From the NCBI GenBank assembly GCA_021203465.1, contig JAJQBC010000135.1:1-33175 (forward strand): a stretch of DNA of 33,175 bases, given 5' to 3'. Shown here piece by piece: positions 15,882 to 23,369 of the stretch. Positions within the stretch are counted from its first letter, which is position 1. Each line of letters opens with the position of its first letter. Below the pieces are notes generated by a model. That model was not told the origin of the DNA and ran no database searches. It saw nothing but the letters and a program-made list of their open reading frames with translations. Origin of the DNA: Lachnospiraceae bacterium (GTDB lineage Bacteria; Bacillota; Clostridia; Lachnospirales; Lachnospiraceae). The translations under genes and the position numbers were made by a program.

Positions 15882-15910
15882 ATATTAACAAATTGTGATT
15901 CGTCAGTCAA
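15882..15910 (-). promoter_or_regulatory. Promoter of the first GntR gene
   Basis: On the minus strand TTGACT (15905-15910), 17 bases, TAATAT (15882-15887), a near-consensus housekeeping promoter with a leader of about 70 bases. Confidence 0.75.
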
Positions 15911-15943
15911 TACTAATTGTAAGTTTTTGTAAACCTCATGCAC

Positions 15944-16626
15944 CTACCAGTTCCGCTTAAAGAAGGCCAAAGCCCGCTCTGCTTCCTTATCGAAATCCTT
16001 CACGTATGCCTCGCAGCTGATGCGCGCGTCGTATCCAATCTTCTTCAGCGCATCAAAGAACGGTTTGTAATCTGCCTCGTCATCCAGATTCGGGTAGACC
16101 CGCCCAGTCGGATTTGCAAAATGCACGTGCCGCAGGTTCTCCTTCCCCATCGTCAGAAGGTTTTCAACCGGCTCATGTTCTACCGTCAAGTGATAAAAAT
16201 CCACGAGAACCTTCACATTGGGAACCGAAGCGTCCGCAGACAGCTTACAGCCCTCCGCAAAACTGTTGATCAGGTTGCACTCCGCCCTGCGAAGCGGCTC
16301 AATCACGATCGTAATATTATGCTTCACAGCCAGAGGCGACACTTTTTTCAGAAGCTCTACGACCTGAGCATAACCCTCGTCCATATGTACGTCCGCACCG
16401 GTCAGGCGTATCGTGTCCGGGAAAAGTTATTACAGGTCTCGCAACGGATACCCGATCTCTCCACAGTCTTTTTGATCTCCTCAAATTCCTCATCGAGCAG
16501 CGCTGTCATCTCAGCGAGCGGGAGCTCCACATAGTCATAGCCAAGCTCCGCGATCTTTCCGAGGAACTCGATTCCGGTACCATCCGGTCTGGTCGCCACC
16601 ATATTCAAACAACATCCAAATTTCAT
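15944..16626 (-). pseudogene. Hydroxypyruvate isomerase-like TIM-barrel protein, frameshifted and shortened
   Basis: Two pieces in different frames make one sugar isomerase-like protein: MKFGCCLNMVATRPDGTG to CETCNNF, then DTIRLTGADVHMDEGYAQ onward. One T is missing near 16432, where AACTTTTCCC should be AACTTTTTCCC; adding it joins the pieces. The joined product is about 228 residues, shorter than the usual 260-280, and the stretch between TGADVH and MDEGYAQ lacks roughly 35 residues found in the family, including the strand before the conserved glycine-rich loop. The C-terminal part keeps IVIEPL, VDFYHL, HVHFANP and ISCEAY. The two lesions together suggest a true pseudogene rather than only a sequencing slip. 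Confidence 0.8.
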
Positions 16627-16657
16627 CTTAAATATACCGCCTACAGCGTCGGATCGA

Positions 16658-16671
16658 TTATCTTAGCACAG
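16658..16671. repeat. 14-base direct repeat, left copy
   Basis: TTATCTTAGCACAG occurs here and at 17650-17663, bracketing the PD-(D/E)XK gene with its terminator. Each copy is upstream of a minus-strand gene. Confidence 0.5.
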
Positions 16672-16681
16672 AATTTCTGTG
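16667..16681 (-). promoter_or_regulatory. Palindrome in the promoter of the isomerase pseudogene
   Basis: CACAGAATTTCTGTG is a perfect 7-1-7 palindrome. On the minus strand it precedes TGC-TAAGAT, an extended -10, and it occupies the space where the -35/-10 spacer would be, a typical operator position. The -35 (TAGATT) is weak. Confidence 0.4.
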
Positions 16682-16690
16682 GAATCTATA

Positions 16691-16740
16691 CAAAAATACA
16701 GCTGCGTAGCTATCTCAGGGCAGGACTCACACAGCTGTAT
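16691..16740 (-). terminator. Terminator of the PD-(D/E)XK gene
   Basis: On the minus strand ATACAGCTG (16740-16732) and CAGCTGTAT (16704-16696) form a perfect nine-base-pair stem with a 27-base loop, followed by TTTTG. It lies 25 bases after the stop. Confidence 0.6.
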
Positions 16741-16764
16741 TATATCGTTGTCTTTTTTACTCTA

Positions 16765-17637
16765 TTAAGCCTCGGCCTTTCCTATCAACTCACGAACCTT
16801 TTCAATATCCATCTCCAGAACTTCTGCGATCTTCTCTGCGGACATACCCCGGGCAAGCTTCTTTCCCACCAGCTCCACAAGAGCCTCCTCGCGACCCTCC
16901 AGCAAACCTTCCATTCGGCCTTCTTCACGACCTTCCTCACGACCTTCCTCACGTTCATAGCATTTCTCTTCCCACGCCTGCATATATCTCACCCCAACCT
17001 CCTCATTCTGGCGAACCTCCTTCACACGATTGTGAATCCTGCGTATCCGTTCACTGTTCGAGCTCTGCGCCTCCTGATCGGTAGTATTCTCGACATAATG
17101 AAGAAATTCCACCAGCTCAGCAGGTACTTCATCCTCATTCTCGCCCCGGGTGTTTAAAAAGATGCGAGTCGCGCCGTCTTCCAGCCTGCACTCCGGCACT
17201 TCCCTACAGACCGACTCAAAAGTATAGCGATACTTTTTATAGCCGAACAAGTCAAAAGTCATGATGAGGATGATATACGTGTTGTTCAGAAGATTGTAAT
17301 TCAGCACTCCCGGTTTCAGCAATCCCGTATCAATCAACCCCTGGTAATATCGGCTTCTCTTCGCCAGGTCGCTCTTCCGTTCCTTCTGCATCTCCGTGTC
17401 ATAGACGTTCGTCTCTTCATCCATCGCATAAACATCCAGCCGGATCGAGCGGGAGAGCGTCGAAATCCGCACCTCTTTCTCCGTCTCCGCTTTCTCCAGA
17501 AGGGCAATATCCCTTCCGAAAATAATGCTCAGGACGTCTCTGTGCGTCTGCGGATCCTCCATCACCTCGTCAAACAGAAAACGATCAGAAAGGTTCAGCT
17601 CCTGTAATGGTACCATATTTAATTTTTTCGCTGCCAT
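16765..17637 (-). CDS. PD-(D/E)XK nuclease-family transposase/Rpn-like protein
   Basis: The 290-residue protein resembles the PD-(D/E)XK transposase/Rpn group: LSDRFLFDEVMEDPQTHRDVL near the start, then IRLDVYAMDE (D68) and VYDTEMQKE (E82, Q84), the core nuclease residues, and RSRYYQGLID. The C-terminus has a charged tandem repeat (REEGREEGREEGRMEG, about residues 232-247) and then a helical tail. Rpn proteins promote recombination and some act in defence; many are numerous, stand-alone genes. The ribosome binding site AAAGGAGG is strong. It sits between decayed and intact catabolic genes with no other mobile parts, bracketed by a 14-base direct repeat. Confidence 0.85.
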   Translation of the reverse strand: MAAKKLNMVPLQELNLSDRFLFDEVMEDPQTHRDVLSIIFGRDIALLEKAETEKEVRISTLSRSIRLDVYAMDEETNVYDTEMQKERKSDLAKRSRYYQGLIDTGLLKPGVLNYNLLNNTYIILIMTFDLFGYKKYRYTFESVCREVPECRLEDGATRIFLNTRGENEDEVPAELVEFLHYVENTTDQEAQSSNSERIRRIHNRVKEVRQNEEVGVRYMQAWEEKCYEREEGREEGREEGRMEGLLEGREEALVELVGKKLARGMSAEKIAEVLEMDIEKVRELIGKAEA

Positions 17638-17649
17638 GTAACTCCTCCT

Positions 17650-17663
17650 TTATCTTAGCACAG
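17650..17663. repeat. 14-base direct repeat, right copy
   Basis: TTATCTTAGCACAG, identical to 16658-16671 and in the same orientation. It overlaps the region just before the ribosome binding site of the PD-(D/E)XK gene. Confidence 0.5.
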
Positions 17664-17890
17664 CTTGCCATAAATGAACAGGCGAAAATACTCCACAGAG
17701 TATCTCTCCGTTCAAACATGAGTAAGGGATTTTCGGACGAAGCGCCCGGAAATAATAAGAAACATCTCCTGCTCCCATGATGCTGAGCAACGAGATGCTT
17801 CGAGTATACACCAAAAATTGTCAAATGGCATCCATCTTTACAGTTTGTTCATAATTTTTGTGAGATCTGCACAAACCCGGACACTCTCGC

Positions 17891-17916
17891 AAAAAAAGGG
17901 GCGGTTGCCCGCCCCC
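17891..17916 (-). terminator. Strong minus-strand terminator
   Basis: On the minus strand a G/C stem (GGGGCGG with CCGCCCC, 17898-17904 and 17909-17915) is followed by seven Ts. It ends transcripts coming from the SDR gene or from an unannotated RNA in 17917-18080. Confidence 0.85.
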
Positions 17917-17982
17917 GTAACCTTCCTATCCACCATAGCCCAGCAAACTTAATATTCCATAACATATATCCTATACAGACAA

Positions 17983-18019
17983 AATCATGCAGGGAAGAAT
18001 ATTCTTTCCCTGCATGATT
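17983..18019. terminator. Perfect 14-base-pair hairpin after the SDR gene
   Basis: AATCATGCAGGGAA (17983-17996) pairs perfectly with 18006-18019 around a nine-base loop. On the minus strand it is followed by TTGTCTG, a weak terminator tail. It is either a first terminator or an mRNA 3' stabiliser. Confidence 0.5.
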
Positions 18020-18080
18020 CATTGATCTGTTATTTACGTTATTCCTTCGCTTTGCGCAAAGTAAGGAACATAAGCATCCC

Positions 18081-18866
18081 TTACGGGCCGTCCGGTCCTT
18101 CCGGCAGGCCGCACTTGCTCCAGCCCCCGTCGACAAACAGCGTCTGTCCCGTGATACCGCTGGCATCGTCGGACGCGAGGAACATAACCGCATTCCCAAT
18201 CTCTTCCACGTCCAGAAAGCGCTTCATCGGAATGACCTGCATGATCTTGTCCGGCTTGATGTTTCCTTCCGCGATACCCTGTCTCACCATGTCCGTCATG
18301 ACATAACCCGGCGCCACCGCGTTGATGCGGATGCCAAAACGTCCCCACTCAACGCCAAAGGTCGCTGCAAGTCCATTTACTGCCGCCTTGGAAATATTGT
18401 ACGGCGAGCGCTTGGATGTAAAGCAGGAGGAATTCGCAGAGGAGGTACACACGATGCTGCCACCGCCCTCCTGCTCCTTCATATAGCGAGCTGCCACGCG
18501 GGAGCACAGATAATATGCCCGGAGATTCAGATTCATCAGGAAATCCAGCTTCTCGATCGGGAAATCTGTCGCCCATTCGCGAATCTGTATGCCCGCGTTG
18601 TTGACGAGAATATCGATCCGGCCATATTTCTGCGCCACGTAAGCCATCATCGCCTCAATCTCATCGTTCTCGCAGAGGTTGATTTTATAAGCTTCCGCCT
18701 TGCATCCAAATCCTTCCAGCTCTTTCGCTGTCGCCTTCGCTGCCTCCTCGTTAATGTCCGCGACGATCAGCACTGCGCCTTCCTTCGCGAAGCAGGTTGC
18801 GATCCCCTTACCGATCCCCTGTGCCGATCCGGTAATAATAGTCACCTTATCTTTGATACCACGCAT
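18081..18866 (-). CDS. Short-chain dehydrogenase/reductase, copy 2
   Basis: The 261-residue protein is a classical SDR: cofactor loop TGSAQGIG (12-19), NNAG (89-92), serine in TSSANSS near residue 142, and the YNISK pair Y156/K160. The end DGGWSKCG is typical of sugar or polyol dehydrogenases. It probably oxidises or reduces a sugar or sugar acid with NAD(P). It follows transaldolase 2 by 27 bases on the same strand, so the two are very likely co-transcribed under the palindromic operator at 19960-19979. Substrate is not clear. Confidence 0.9.
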   Translation of the reverse strand: MRGIKDKVTIITGSAQGIGKGIATCFAKEGAVLIVADINEEAAKATAKELEGFGCKAEAYKINLCENDEIEAMMAYVAQKYGRIDILVNNAGIQIREWATDFPIEKLDFLMNLNLRAYYLCSRVAARYMKEQEGGGSIVCTSSANSSCFTSKRSPYNISKAAVNGLAATFGVEWGRFGIRINAVAPGYVMTDMVRQGIAEGNIKPDKIMQVIPMKRFLDVEEIGNAVMFLASDDASGITGQTLFVDGGWSKCGLPEGPDGP

Positions 18867-18893
18867 GCCTTTATCATTCTCCTTCCGGTTCGA

Positions 18894-19922
18894 TTACAGC
18901 GCAGCAAGCGGGCTCCAGCCGCACTCTACGAACTGTGTCAGCGTGCGGTTCGTCGCGCCGTAGCCGATGAACTCGTCAACAGACATGCCGTTCGGCTCGT
19001 AGGCCTTCACAAACTCCGGCATGGACTGCAGTCTGCGGATCTTCGCCGGATCTACCGGATTCTGGATCTTCTCCTCAAACTCATCCTCTTTCACGTCAAG
19101 CAGCATCTTCGAGATCTTCGGTGCGATCGACATGATCATCTTCGCGCCGGCGAGCTCGGTGATGTGGTGTCCGCCGCGGCAACCCGCCGGCATCAGCACA
19201 CACTCATAACCTCTCTCCTGGAAAATCTCATAGGCACGCTTGATGCACGCAAGACCTGCCCAGACAACATCCTCCTCGCCGCAATCCGCGTCCGTATCCT
19301 GCATGACGTCTCTGAGATAGTCATCGGTACGGCCTACCATCAGCACCGCGATGCCAAGGCCCGGTTTGATGCCGTTCGCCTTCGCCCTCTCAGCGCCCTT
19401 CTGGAACGCCTCACCAAAAGCCAGAACCTGCGGTACCGTAAAGCTGACCGTCGCCGCCACATTCATGCCGAGCGCCGCGCACTCCTCGTACGCCTTCAGG
19501 CCGGCCTTCGTCGCTGGCATCTTGATCACAATATTCGGAGCCCAGGACGCATACTTCTTCGCCTGCTCGATCATGTAATCCGCCATACCGGGATGCGCCG
19601 GGCTTGTCTGTGCACAGCAGTAGCCCTTTCCATAGCCCTCTGCCTGGAACGGAGCAAGCTTATTTGCGATATAGCCGGTCACGCCATGGATCAGCGCCTC
19701 TACCTTCGCGTCGCCGGTCAGGGACTTGTCAACCGCCGCGACCGTGTCAGCCCAGAACTCCGGTGTGCTTCTCAGCGTGGAATTCACAAGGAATGGGTTC
19801 GTCGTCACGCCGCGCGCACCGTTCGAAATCGCCTCGTCCAGCTCGGAGATCACCGCGCTGTCATGCCAATATACCGACTGCGTGTTCTGTGTCATCCACC
19901 TTAAAAATTTGTTCTCTGCCAT
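18894..19922 (-). CDS. Transaldolase-family protein, copy 2
   Basis: The protein of 342-343 residues is a divergent paralogue of the one at 13826-14881. Conserved are the aspartate in YWHDSA, TTNPFL, the Schiff-base lysine in IVIKMPATKAGL (K135 counted from the first ATG) and VGRTDDY. Two ATGs are adjacent; the second (19920-19922) is better spaced from AAGGAGG and is preferred. It is the first gene of a two-gene operon with an SDR, behind a near-consensus promoter and a 20-base palindrome. A role in splitting or rearranging a ketose phosphate in this island is inferred. Confidence 0.85.
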   Translation of the reverse strand: MAENKFLRWMTQNTQSVYWHDSAVISELDEAISNGARGVTTNPFLVNSTLRSTPEFWADTVAAVDKSLTGDAKVEALIHGVTGYIANKLAPFQAEGYGKGYCCAQTSPAHPGMADYMIEQAKKYASWAPNIVIKMPATKAGLKAYEECAALGMNVAATVSFTVPQVLAFGEAFQKGAERAKANGIKPGLGIAVLMVGRTDDYLRDVMQDTDADCGEEDVVWAGLACIKRAYEIFQERGYECVLMPAGCRGGHHITELAGAKMIMSIAPKISKMLLDVKEDEFEEKIQNPVDPAKIRRLQSMPEFVKAYEPNGMSVDEFIGYGATNRTLTQFVECGWSPLAAL

Positions 19923-19959
19923 CATGAGCCTCCTTATAAATTATTTAGTTTTATTTTTT

Positions 19960-19979
19960 GACGTCATACGTATGACGTC
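19960..19979 (-). promoter_or_regulatory. Perfect 20-base palindromic operator
   Basis: GACGTCATACGTATGACGTC is perfectly self-complementary. It lies about 10 bases downstream of the predicted start of transcription of transaldolase 2 and is next to a GntR gene, so it is the likely binding site of that FadR-type regulator. Confidence 0.75.
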
Positions 19980-19989
19980 TTACAACTTA

Positions 19990-20018
19990 AGCATAATATA
20001 GAATTTTTAGTCCGTCAA
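19990..20018 (-). promoter_or_regulatory. Promoter of transaldolase 2-SDR
   Basis: On the minus strand TTGACG (20013-20018), 17 bases, TATGCT (19990-19995). The palindromic operator follows within about 10 bases. Confidence 0.72.
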
Positions 20019-20089
20019 TCCTTTTTTGTTTTTTCGTGAATTTTGACAGTTTTTTGCGTCCTAATTTGTGCAAAATTGCAAAGTCAGAG

Positions 20090-20821
20090 TCACGGATCCG
20101 CAACGGTATCCTGATTAATCATCAAATGCTGCACCATCGCCAGACGAGCCGCCTCCGGATCATGATCGCGAAGCGCACGTACAATCTGTCGATGCGTCTC
20201 CGCCGTCTCCCGCAGCAGGCGCACCTCATTCATGAGGCCAAACAGATGGACGCTGTACGTGATGATCGGCATAAGCATGGTCAGAACCTGATTATCCGTA
20301 CAGGCGGCAATGCTGGTATGAAACTTCTGATCCGCCGGAATATAATTCTGATCCTTCTCAATCAGTTTTTCCGTCTCAAGCTGCCATCTCTCTACTTCCT
20401 GAAGCTGCTCTTCCGTGGCCTGTATGGCCGCTTTCTCCGCAATCCACGGCTCCATCTGCATGCGAATCTCAAACAGTTCCTGAACAAGCCTCTTCTGATC
20501 CTCCATATACGCGAAACCCAGCGGATCGTCAACCACCCCGGTATTGTTAGCCACATAAGTCCCCCGTCCGCGCTGGATCTCCAGAACATTGCGGGAAACC
20601 AGCAGCTTGACCGCCTCGCGGATTGTTCCCCGCCCGACGTTCAGCTGCTCTCCGAGTTCAAACTCATTCGGCAACTTCGCTCCGATTGAGAGCTTCTGTT
20701 CGATAATGTATTTCTGAATCTGATCCGCAGCCCGCTCGGAGAGCGGTTTTTCATTTTTTGTAAGGTTTTGTATCTCGTTCACAGCGTCTCTCCGAATCGT
20801 GCTCCTGTTTGCGGCTGACAT
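20090..20821 (-). CDS. GntR-family regulator, FadR type, copy 2
   Basis: The 243-residue protein has a GntR winged helix (LPNEFELGEQLNVGRGTIREAVKLL, wing RGRGTYV) and a C-terminal FCD-type helical domain (ADQKFHTSIAACTDN, THRQIVRALRDHD) with metal-binding histidines. The ATG at 20819-20821 shares one base with the stop of the isomerase gene (TGATG), so the two are translationally coupled; an in-frame TTG lies one codon upstream. The likely target is the perfect palindrome at 19960-19979. It probably represses the transaldolase 2-SDR operon and perhaps other genes of the island until an intermediate binds. Confidence 0.9.
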   Translation of the reverse strand: MSAANRSTIRRDAVNEIQNLTKNEKPLSERAADQIQKYIIEQKLSIGAKLPNEFELGEQLNVGRGTIREAVKLLVSRNVLEIQRGRGTYVANNTGVVDDPLGFAYMEDQKRLVQELFEIRMQMEPWIAEKAAIQATEEQLQEVERWQLETEKLIEKDQNYIPADQKFHTSIAACTDNQVLTMLMPIITYSVHLFGLMNEVRLLRETAETHRQIVRALRDHDPEAARLAMVQHLMINQDTVADP

Positions 20822-21675
20822 CAAAATCTTTTCGAAGCCAGCTCAATCCTCGCGGCCGTCTCCATCGCCATCATGTATTCATAACCGTTCTTCGCACAGT
20901 CATAGGGCGTCGGGAGCGGTACGCACTCGGTAACAATCCAGCCATGGTAGTCTGCCTGCATCAGTGCCTTCATAAAGGTCTTGAAATCTACATTTCCACC
21001 CCCCGGATAGAGGCGGGCTGTGTCGGAAAAATGTACATAGTCCAATTCCTTTGTGCAGTAAGCCACCGAGCCGGAAATATCATTATCTTCCATCATCATG
21101 CTGTAGGTGTCCAGATGCACCTTCACATTGTCTTTTCCAAGTCCCGTCACAAAATCCGTCACCTGCGCCATCGTGTTAAGATAGTCGCTGATATAGCTCA
21201 GGATATTCTCGATGAGGATCTCCGTATTCTTCGTTTTAGCATAGTCCGCCAGCTCCAGAACCGCATCCTGATGATACTTCTCATACTTCTCGGCATCCGG
21301 TCTCCCCAGCAGCTTCGCGCGGAGAGATCCGACGATCACCTTCGCTCCCACAACGGCGGCGCAATCGATATGCTCCTTAAGCCGGTCAATCGTCGCACGC
21401 CGTACGGCCGCGTCATCACTGATGAGACAAAGCCCGTTCTCCCCCAGCTCACGCCCGGTGGCAAATGCTGTGATTGCAAGGCCGTAATCCTCCGTCACCT
21501 TTTTGACGTGTTCCCAGTCAAACTGAAGCGGCGTCGCCAGCTGAATCTCCAGCCCTTCATAACCGATCTTCTTTGCATCTTCACATATCTGCTCGATCGA
21601 GCCCCGCAGCGTAATCGGTGCTGTCACGGACACTTCATTGAGAGAGCATGCCACACCATATCGAAAAAATCCCAT
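20821..21675 (-). CDS. TIM-barrel sugar phosphate isomerase/epimerase
   Basis: The 284-residue protein is of the xylose isomerase-like/AP endonuclease 2 fold. Metal-ligand positions are visible in ILIENI (glutamate), VHLDTY (aspartate and histidine), VHFSDT (histidine) and VTECVP (glutamate). It probably isomerises or epimerises a ketose or sugar phosphate. It has its own promoter at 21751-21779 and a strong AAGGAGG site, and its stop overlaps the start of the GntR gene. It is intact, unlike the related isomerase at 15944-16626, so it may have taken over that role. Confidence 0.88.
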   Translation of the reverse strand: MGFFRYGVACSLNEVSVTAPITLRGSIEQICEDAKKIGYEGLEIQLATPLQFDWEHVKKVTEDYGLAITAFATGRELGENGLCLISDDAAVRRATIDRLKEHIDCAAVVGAKVIVGSLRAKLLGRPDAEKYEKYHQDAVLELADYAKTKNTEILIENILSYISDYLNTMAQVTDFVTGLGKDNVKVHLDTYSMMMEDNDISGSVAYCTKELDYVHFSDTARLYPGGGNVDFKTFMKALMQADYHGWIVTECVPLPTPYDCAKNGYEYMMAMETAARIELASKRF

Positions 21676-21724
21676 TCCCTGTCCTCCTTTTTGTATACTC
21701 CGGAATTGACTGTCTCCCGGCGTT

Positions 21725-21746
21725 CTGAAATCTCTGTCTATTTCAG
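21725..21746 (-). promoter_or_regulatory. Inverted repeat in the isomerase leader
   Basis: CTGAAAT (21725-21731) and ATTTCAG (21740-21746) form a perfect seven-base inverted repeat with eight bases between, near position +5 to +26 of the predicted transcript. It could be an operator or a leader hairpin. Confidence 0.4.
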
Positions 21747-21750
21747 ATTG

Positions 21751-21779
21751 ATTCTATCATATAATGTTTTCTTCCACAA
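21751..21779 (-). promoter_or_regulatory. Promoter of isomerase-GntR genes
   Basis: On the minus strand TTGTGG (21774-21779), 17 bases, TAGAAT (21751-21756) preceded by TGA, an extended -10. Confidence 0.68.
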
Positions 21780-21786
21780 TACGAAC

Positions 21787-22557
21787 TTATTTCACCAGAT
21801 ATCCTCCGTCCACCGGAATGATCGCTCCTCCGAGATAGTCGCTCGCGTGGGATGCCAGGAACACGCACGTTCCCTTCATGTCCTCGCCGGTGCCCCAGCG
21901 ATGCGCCGGAATGCGGTCAGTGATCTGCTGATAGCGCGGATTCTCCGGATCGAGCAGTGCCGTGTTCATATCGGTTGCCATGTAGCCGGGAGCGATCGCA
22001 TTCACATTCACGCCGCGTCCCATCCAGTCGTTGCAGAGTTCTTTCGTGAGCTGTGCCACGCCGCCCTTCGCCGCGGAGTAGGCCGGAACGGTCTGCCCAC
22101 CAAACCACGAGGACATGGACGCAATCGTGATGATCTTTCCATAGCCCTTCTCAAGCATGATCTTCCCAGCCTCCTGGCAGAGAATAAAGACGGAGTTCAG
22201 ATTCACATTTATCACCTCGTCCCACTCTTCAATCGGGAAGACCTCCGCGCTGTGGCGCCTCTGAATACCATGCGCAGTGACGAGGATGTCCAGATCACCG
22301 CCAAGCTTCTCCACGCTCTCGCGGAAGCAGCGATAAACCTCCTCACGGACGCCCAGATTTGCTTTCACGCCCTTGCAGTTCAATCCCCTGCCGCAAAACT
22401 CCTCCGCCACACCGTACACCTTGTCAGACGTGCCGACGATCACAACCTCACAGCCCGCCTCAAGAAGCCCCTCCGCCATGCCGTAGCCCAGACCTCTGGT
22501 ACCGCCTGTAACGATCGCCTTCTTTCCTTCAATATTAAACATTTCTTTTACATTCAT
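21787..22557 (-). CDS. KduD-like short-chain dehydrogenase
   Basis: The 256-residue SDR has TGGTRGLG (17-24), AHGIQRRHSAEVF in place of the usual NNAG segment, ASMSSWFGG (S147) and the YSAAK pair Y160/K164. The GIQRRH and IPAHRWG features are close to KduD, the 2-keto-3-deoxygluconate 5-dehydrogenase, and to 2-deoxygluconate 3-dehydrogenase. It probably interconverts keto sugar acids with NAD(H). It lies downstream of the KDPG/KDPGal aldolase gene on the same strand, with a possible attenuator hairpin between. Substrate assignment is by similarity only. Confidence 0.88.
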   Translation of the reverse strand: MNVKEMFNIEGKKAIVTGGTRGLGYGMAEGLLEAGCEVVIVGTSDKVYGVAEEFCGRGLNCKGVKANLGVREEVYRCFRESVEKLGGDLDILVTAHGIQRRHSAEVFPIEEWDEVINVNLNSVFILCQEAGKIMLEKGYGKIITIASMSSWFGGQTVPAYSAAKGGVAQLTKELCNDWMGRGVNVNAIAPGYMATDMNTALLDPENPRYQQITDRIPAHRWGTGEDMKGTCVFLASHASDYLGGAIIPVDGGYLVK

Positions 22558-22635
22558 ATCCTATCTGTCCTTTCCAGACTTTCGCAGTAAACTGCTGCGC
22601 TGCCCGCAGTCTCTTCTGCATGCCGGCGCAGGCGA

Positions 22636-22668
22636 AAATACGCGGGCGAGGATGCTCCCCCGCCCGCG
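22636..22668 (-). terminator. Terminator or attenuator between the aldolase and SDR genes
   Basis: On the minus strand CGCGGGCG and CGCCCGCG (22661-22668, 22641-22648) form a perfect eight-base-pair stem followed by TATTTT. It may separate or attenuate expression of the downstream SDR gene. Confidence 0.55.
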
Positions 22669-22697
22669 CATGTCTCTCTTCACATCAGGGGACTTCT

Positions 22698-23348
22698 TCA
22701 GCCCTTCAATGCTTCAATATACTCTCTGGCCACGGCCGTGATCTCGTCGAAACGGCCCTCCTCCACCAGCTTCGCGCTGACAAGGTTGCCTCCAACGCCG
22801 ACACCCGCCGCGCCCGCATCGATGTACGAGCGGCAGTTCTGCGGACTCACGCCACCCACTGCAGTCAGCGGGATGTGCTTCAGCGGAGCCTTGAGAGCCT
22901 TGATATAACCCGGCCCGATAACGCCGGCCGGGAACACCTTGACGATGTCCGCGCCCCAGGCGTAGGCCTGCGCAACCTCCGTCGCTGTAAAAGCGCCCGG
23001 CAGTGAGATCTTTCCCAGACGCTTGGTCTCCTTGATGACCGCCTCATTCGTGTCAGGAGAGATCATGTACTCCGCTCCGGCTTCCACCGCCTGACGAACC
23101 TGCTCCGCCGACATGACGGTGCCCGCTCCCACACAGATGCGGTCTCCGAAGACTTCCTTGATCCTGCGGATCGAATCGAGCGTATTCTGCTTGCCCTCTT
23201 CGCTCGACTGGTCGAAGGTCACCTCCACACAGGTGACGCCACCCTTTTCCATCGCCGCCACCAGATCCGTGATCTTCTCACTGGAAATGCCGCGCACGAT
23301 GGCAATGATTTTACCCTCTAAAATTCTGTCCAATACCGCCTGTGACAT
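22698..23348 (-). CDS. KDPG/KDPGal aldolase family
   Basis: The 216-residue class I aldolase cleaves 2-keto-3-deoxy-6-phosphosugar acids into pyruvate and glyceraldehyde 3-phosphate. R19 (IVRG), E42 (VEVTF), GAGT (74-77) and the Schiff-base lysine K137 (DIVKVFPA) are present, with VGGVSPQN for phosphate binding. With dgoD in the same strand run, 2-keto-3-deoxy-6-phosphogalactonate is the favoured substrate, so this may be the DgoA role. No matching sugar-acid kinase is in the window. The ribosome binding site AGGAAGGAG is good. Confidence 0.9.
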   Translation of the reverse strand: MSQAVLDRILEGKIIAIVRGISSEKITDLVAAMEKGGVTCVEVTFDQSSEEGKQNTLDSIRRIKEVFGDRICVGAGTVMSAEQVRQAVEAGAEYMISPDTNEAVIKETKRLGKISLPGAFTATEVAQAYAWGADIVKVFPAGVIGPGYIKALKAPLKHIPLTAVGGVSPQNCRSYIDAGAAGVGVGGNLVSAKLVEEGRFDEITAVAREYIEALKG

Positions 23349-23369
23349 CTGTCAATCTCCTTCCTGTGA

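Larger units (their letters stand above)
17664..18080. other. Non-coding stretch with several hairpins
   Basis: No convincing gene is seen in about 420 bases. It holds an imperfect long hairpin at 17759-17801 (CATCTC/GAGATG and TGCTC/GAGCA stems), a terminator at 17891-17916, a 14-base-pair hairpin at 17983-18019 and a small palindromic hairpin at 18043-18068 (CTTTGCGCAAAG inside TTCCTT/AAGGAA). Confidence 0.6.

Noticed and set aside
16900-16950. CRISPR-like short tandem repeat
   Set aside because: The repeated units encode the REEG repeats of the PD-(D/E)XK protein and have no spacers.
17585-17824. Minus-strand open frame of 79 codons before the PD-(D/E)XK gene
   Set aside because: No ribosome binding site or recognisable sequence, and it runs into the start of the real gene in another frame.
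20809-22590. Long plus-strand open frame of 593 codons
   Set aside because: It lies antisense to the isomerase and KduD-like genes and lacks any family motif; it is a product of codon bias in those genes.
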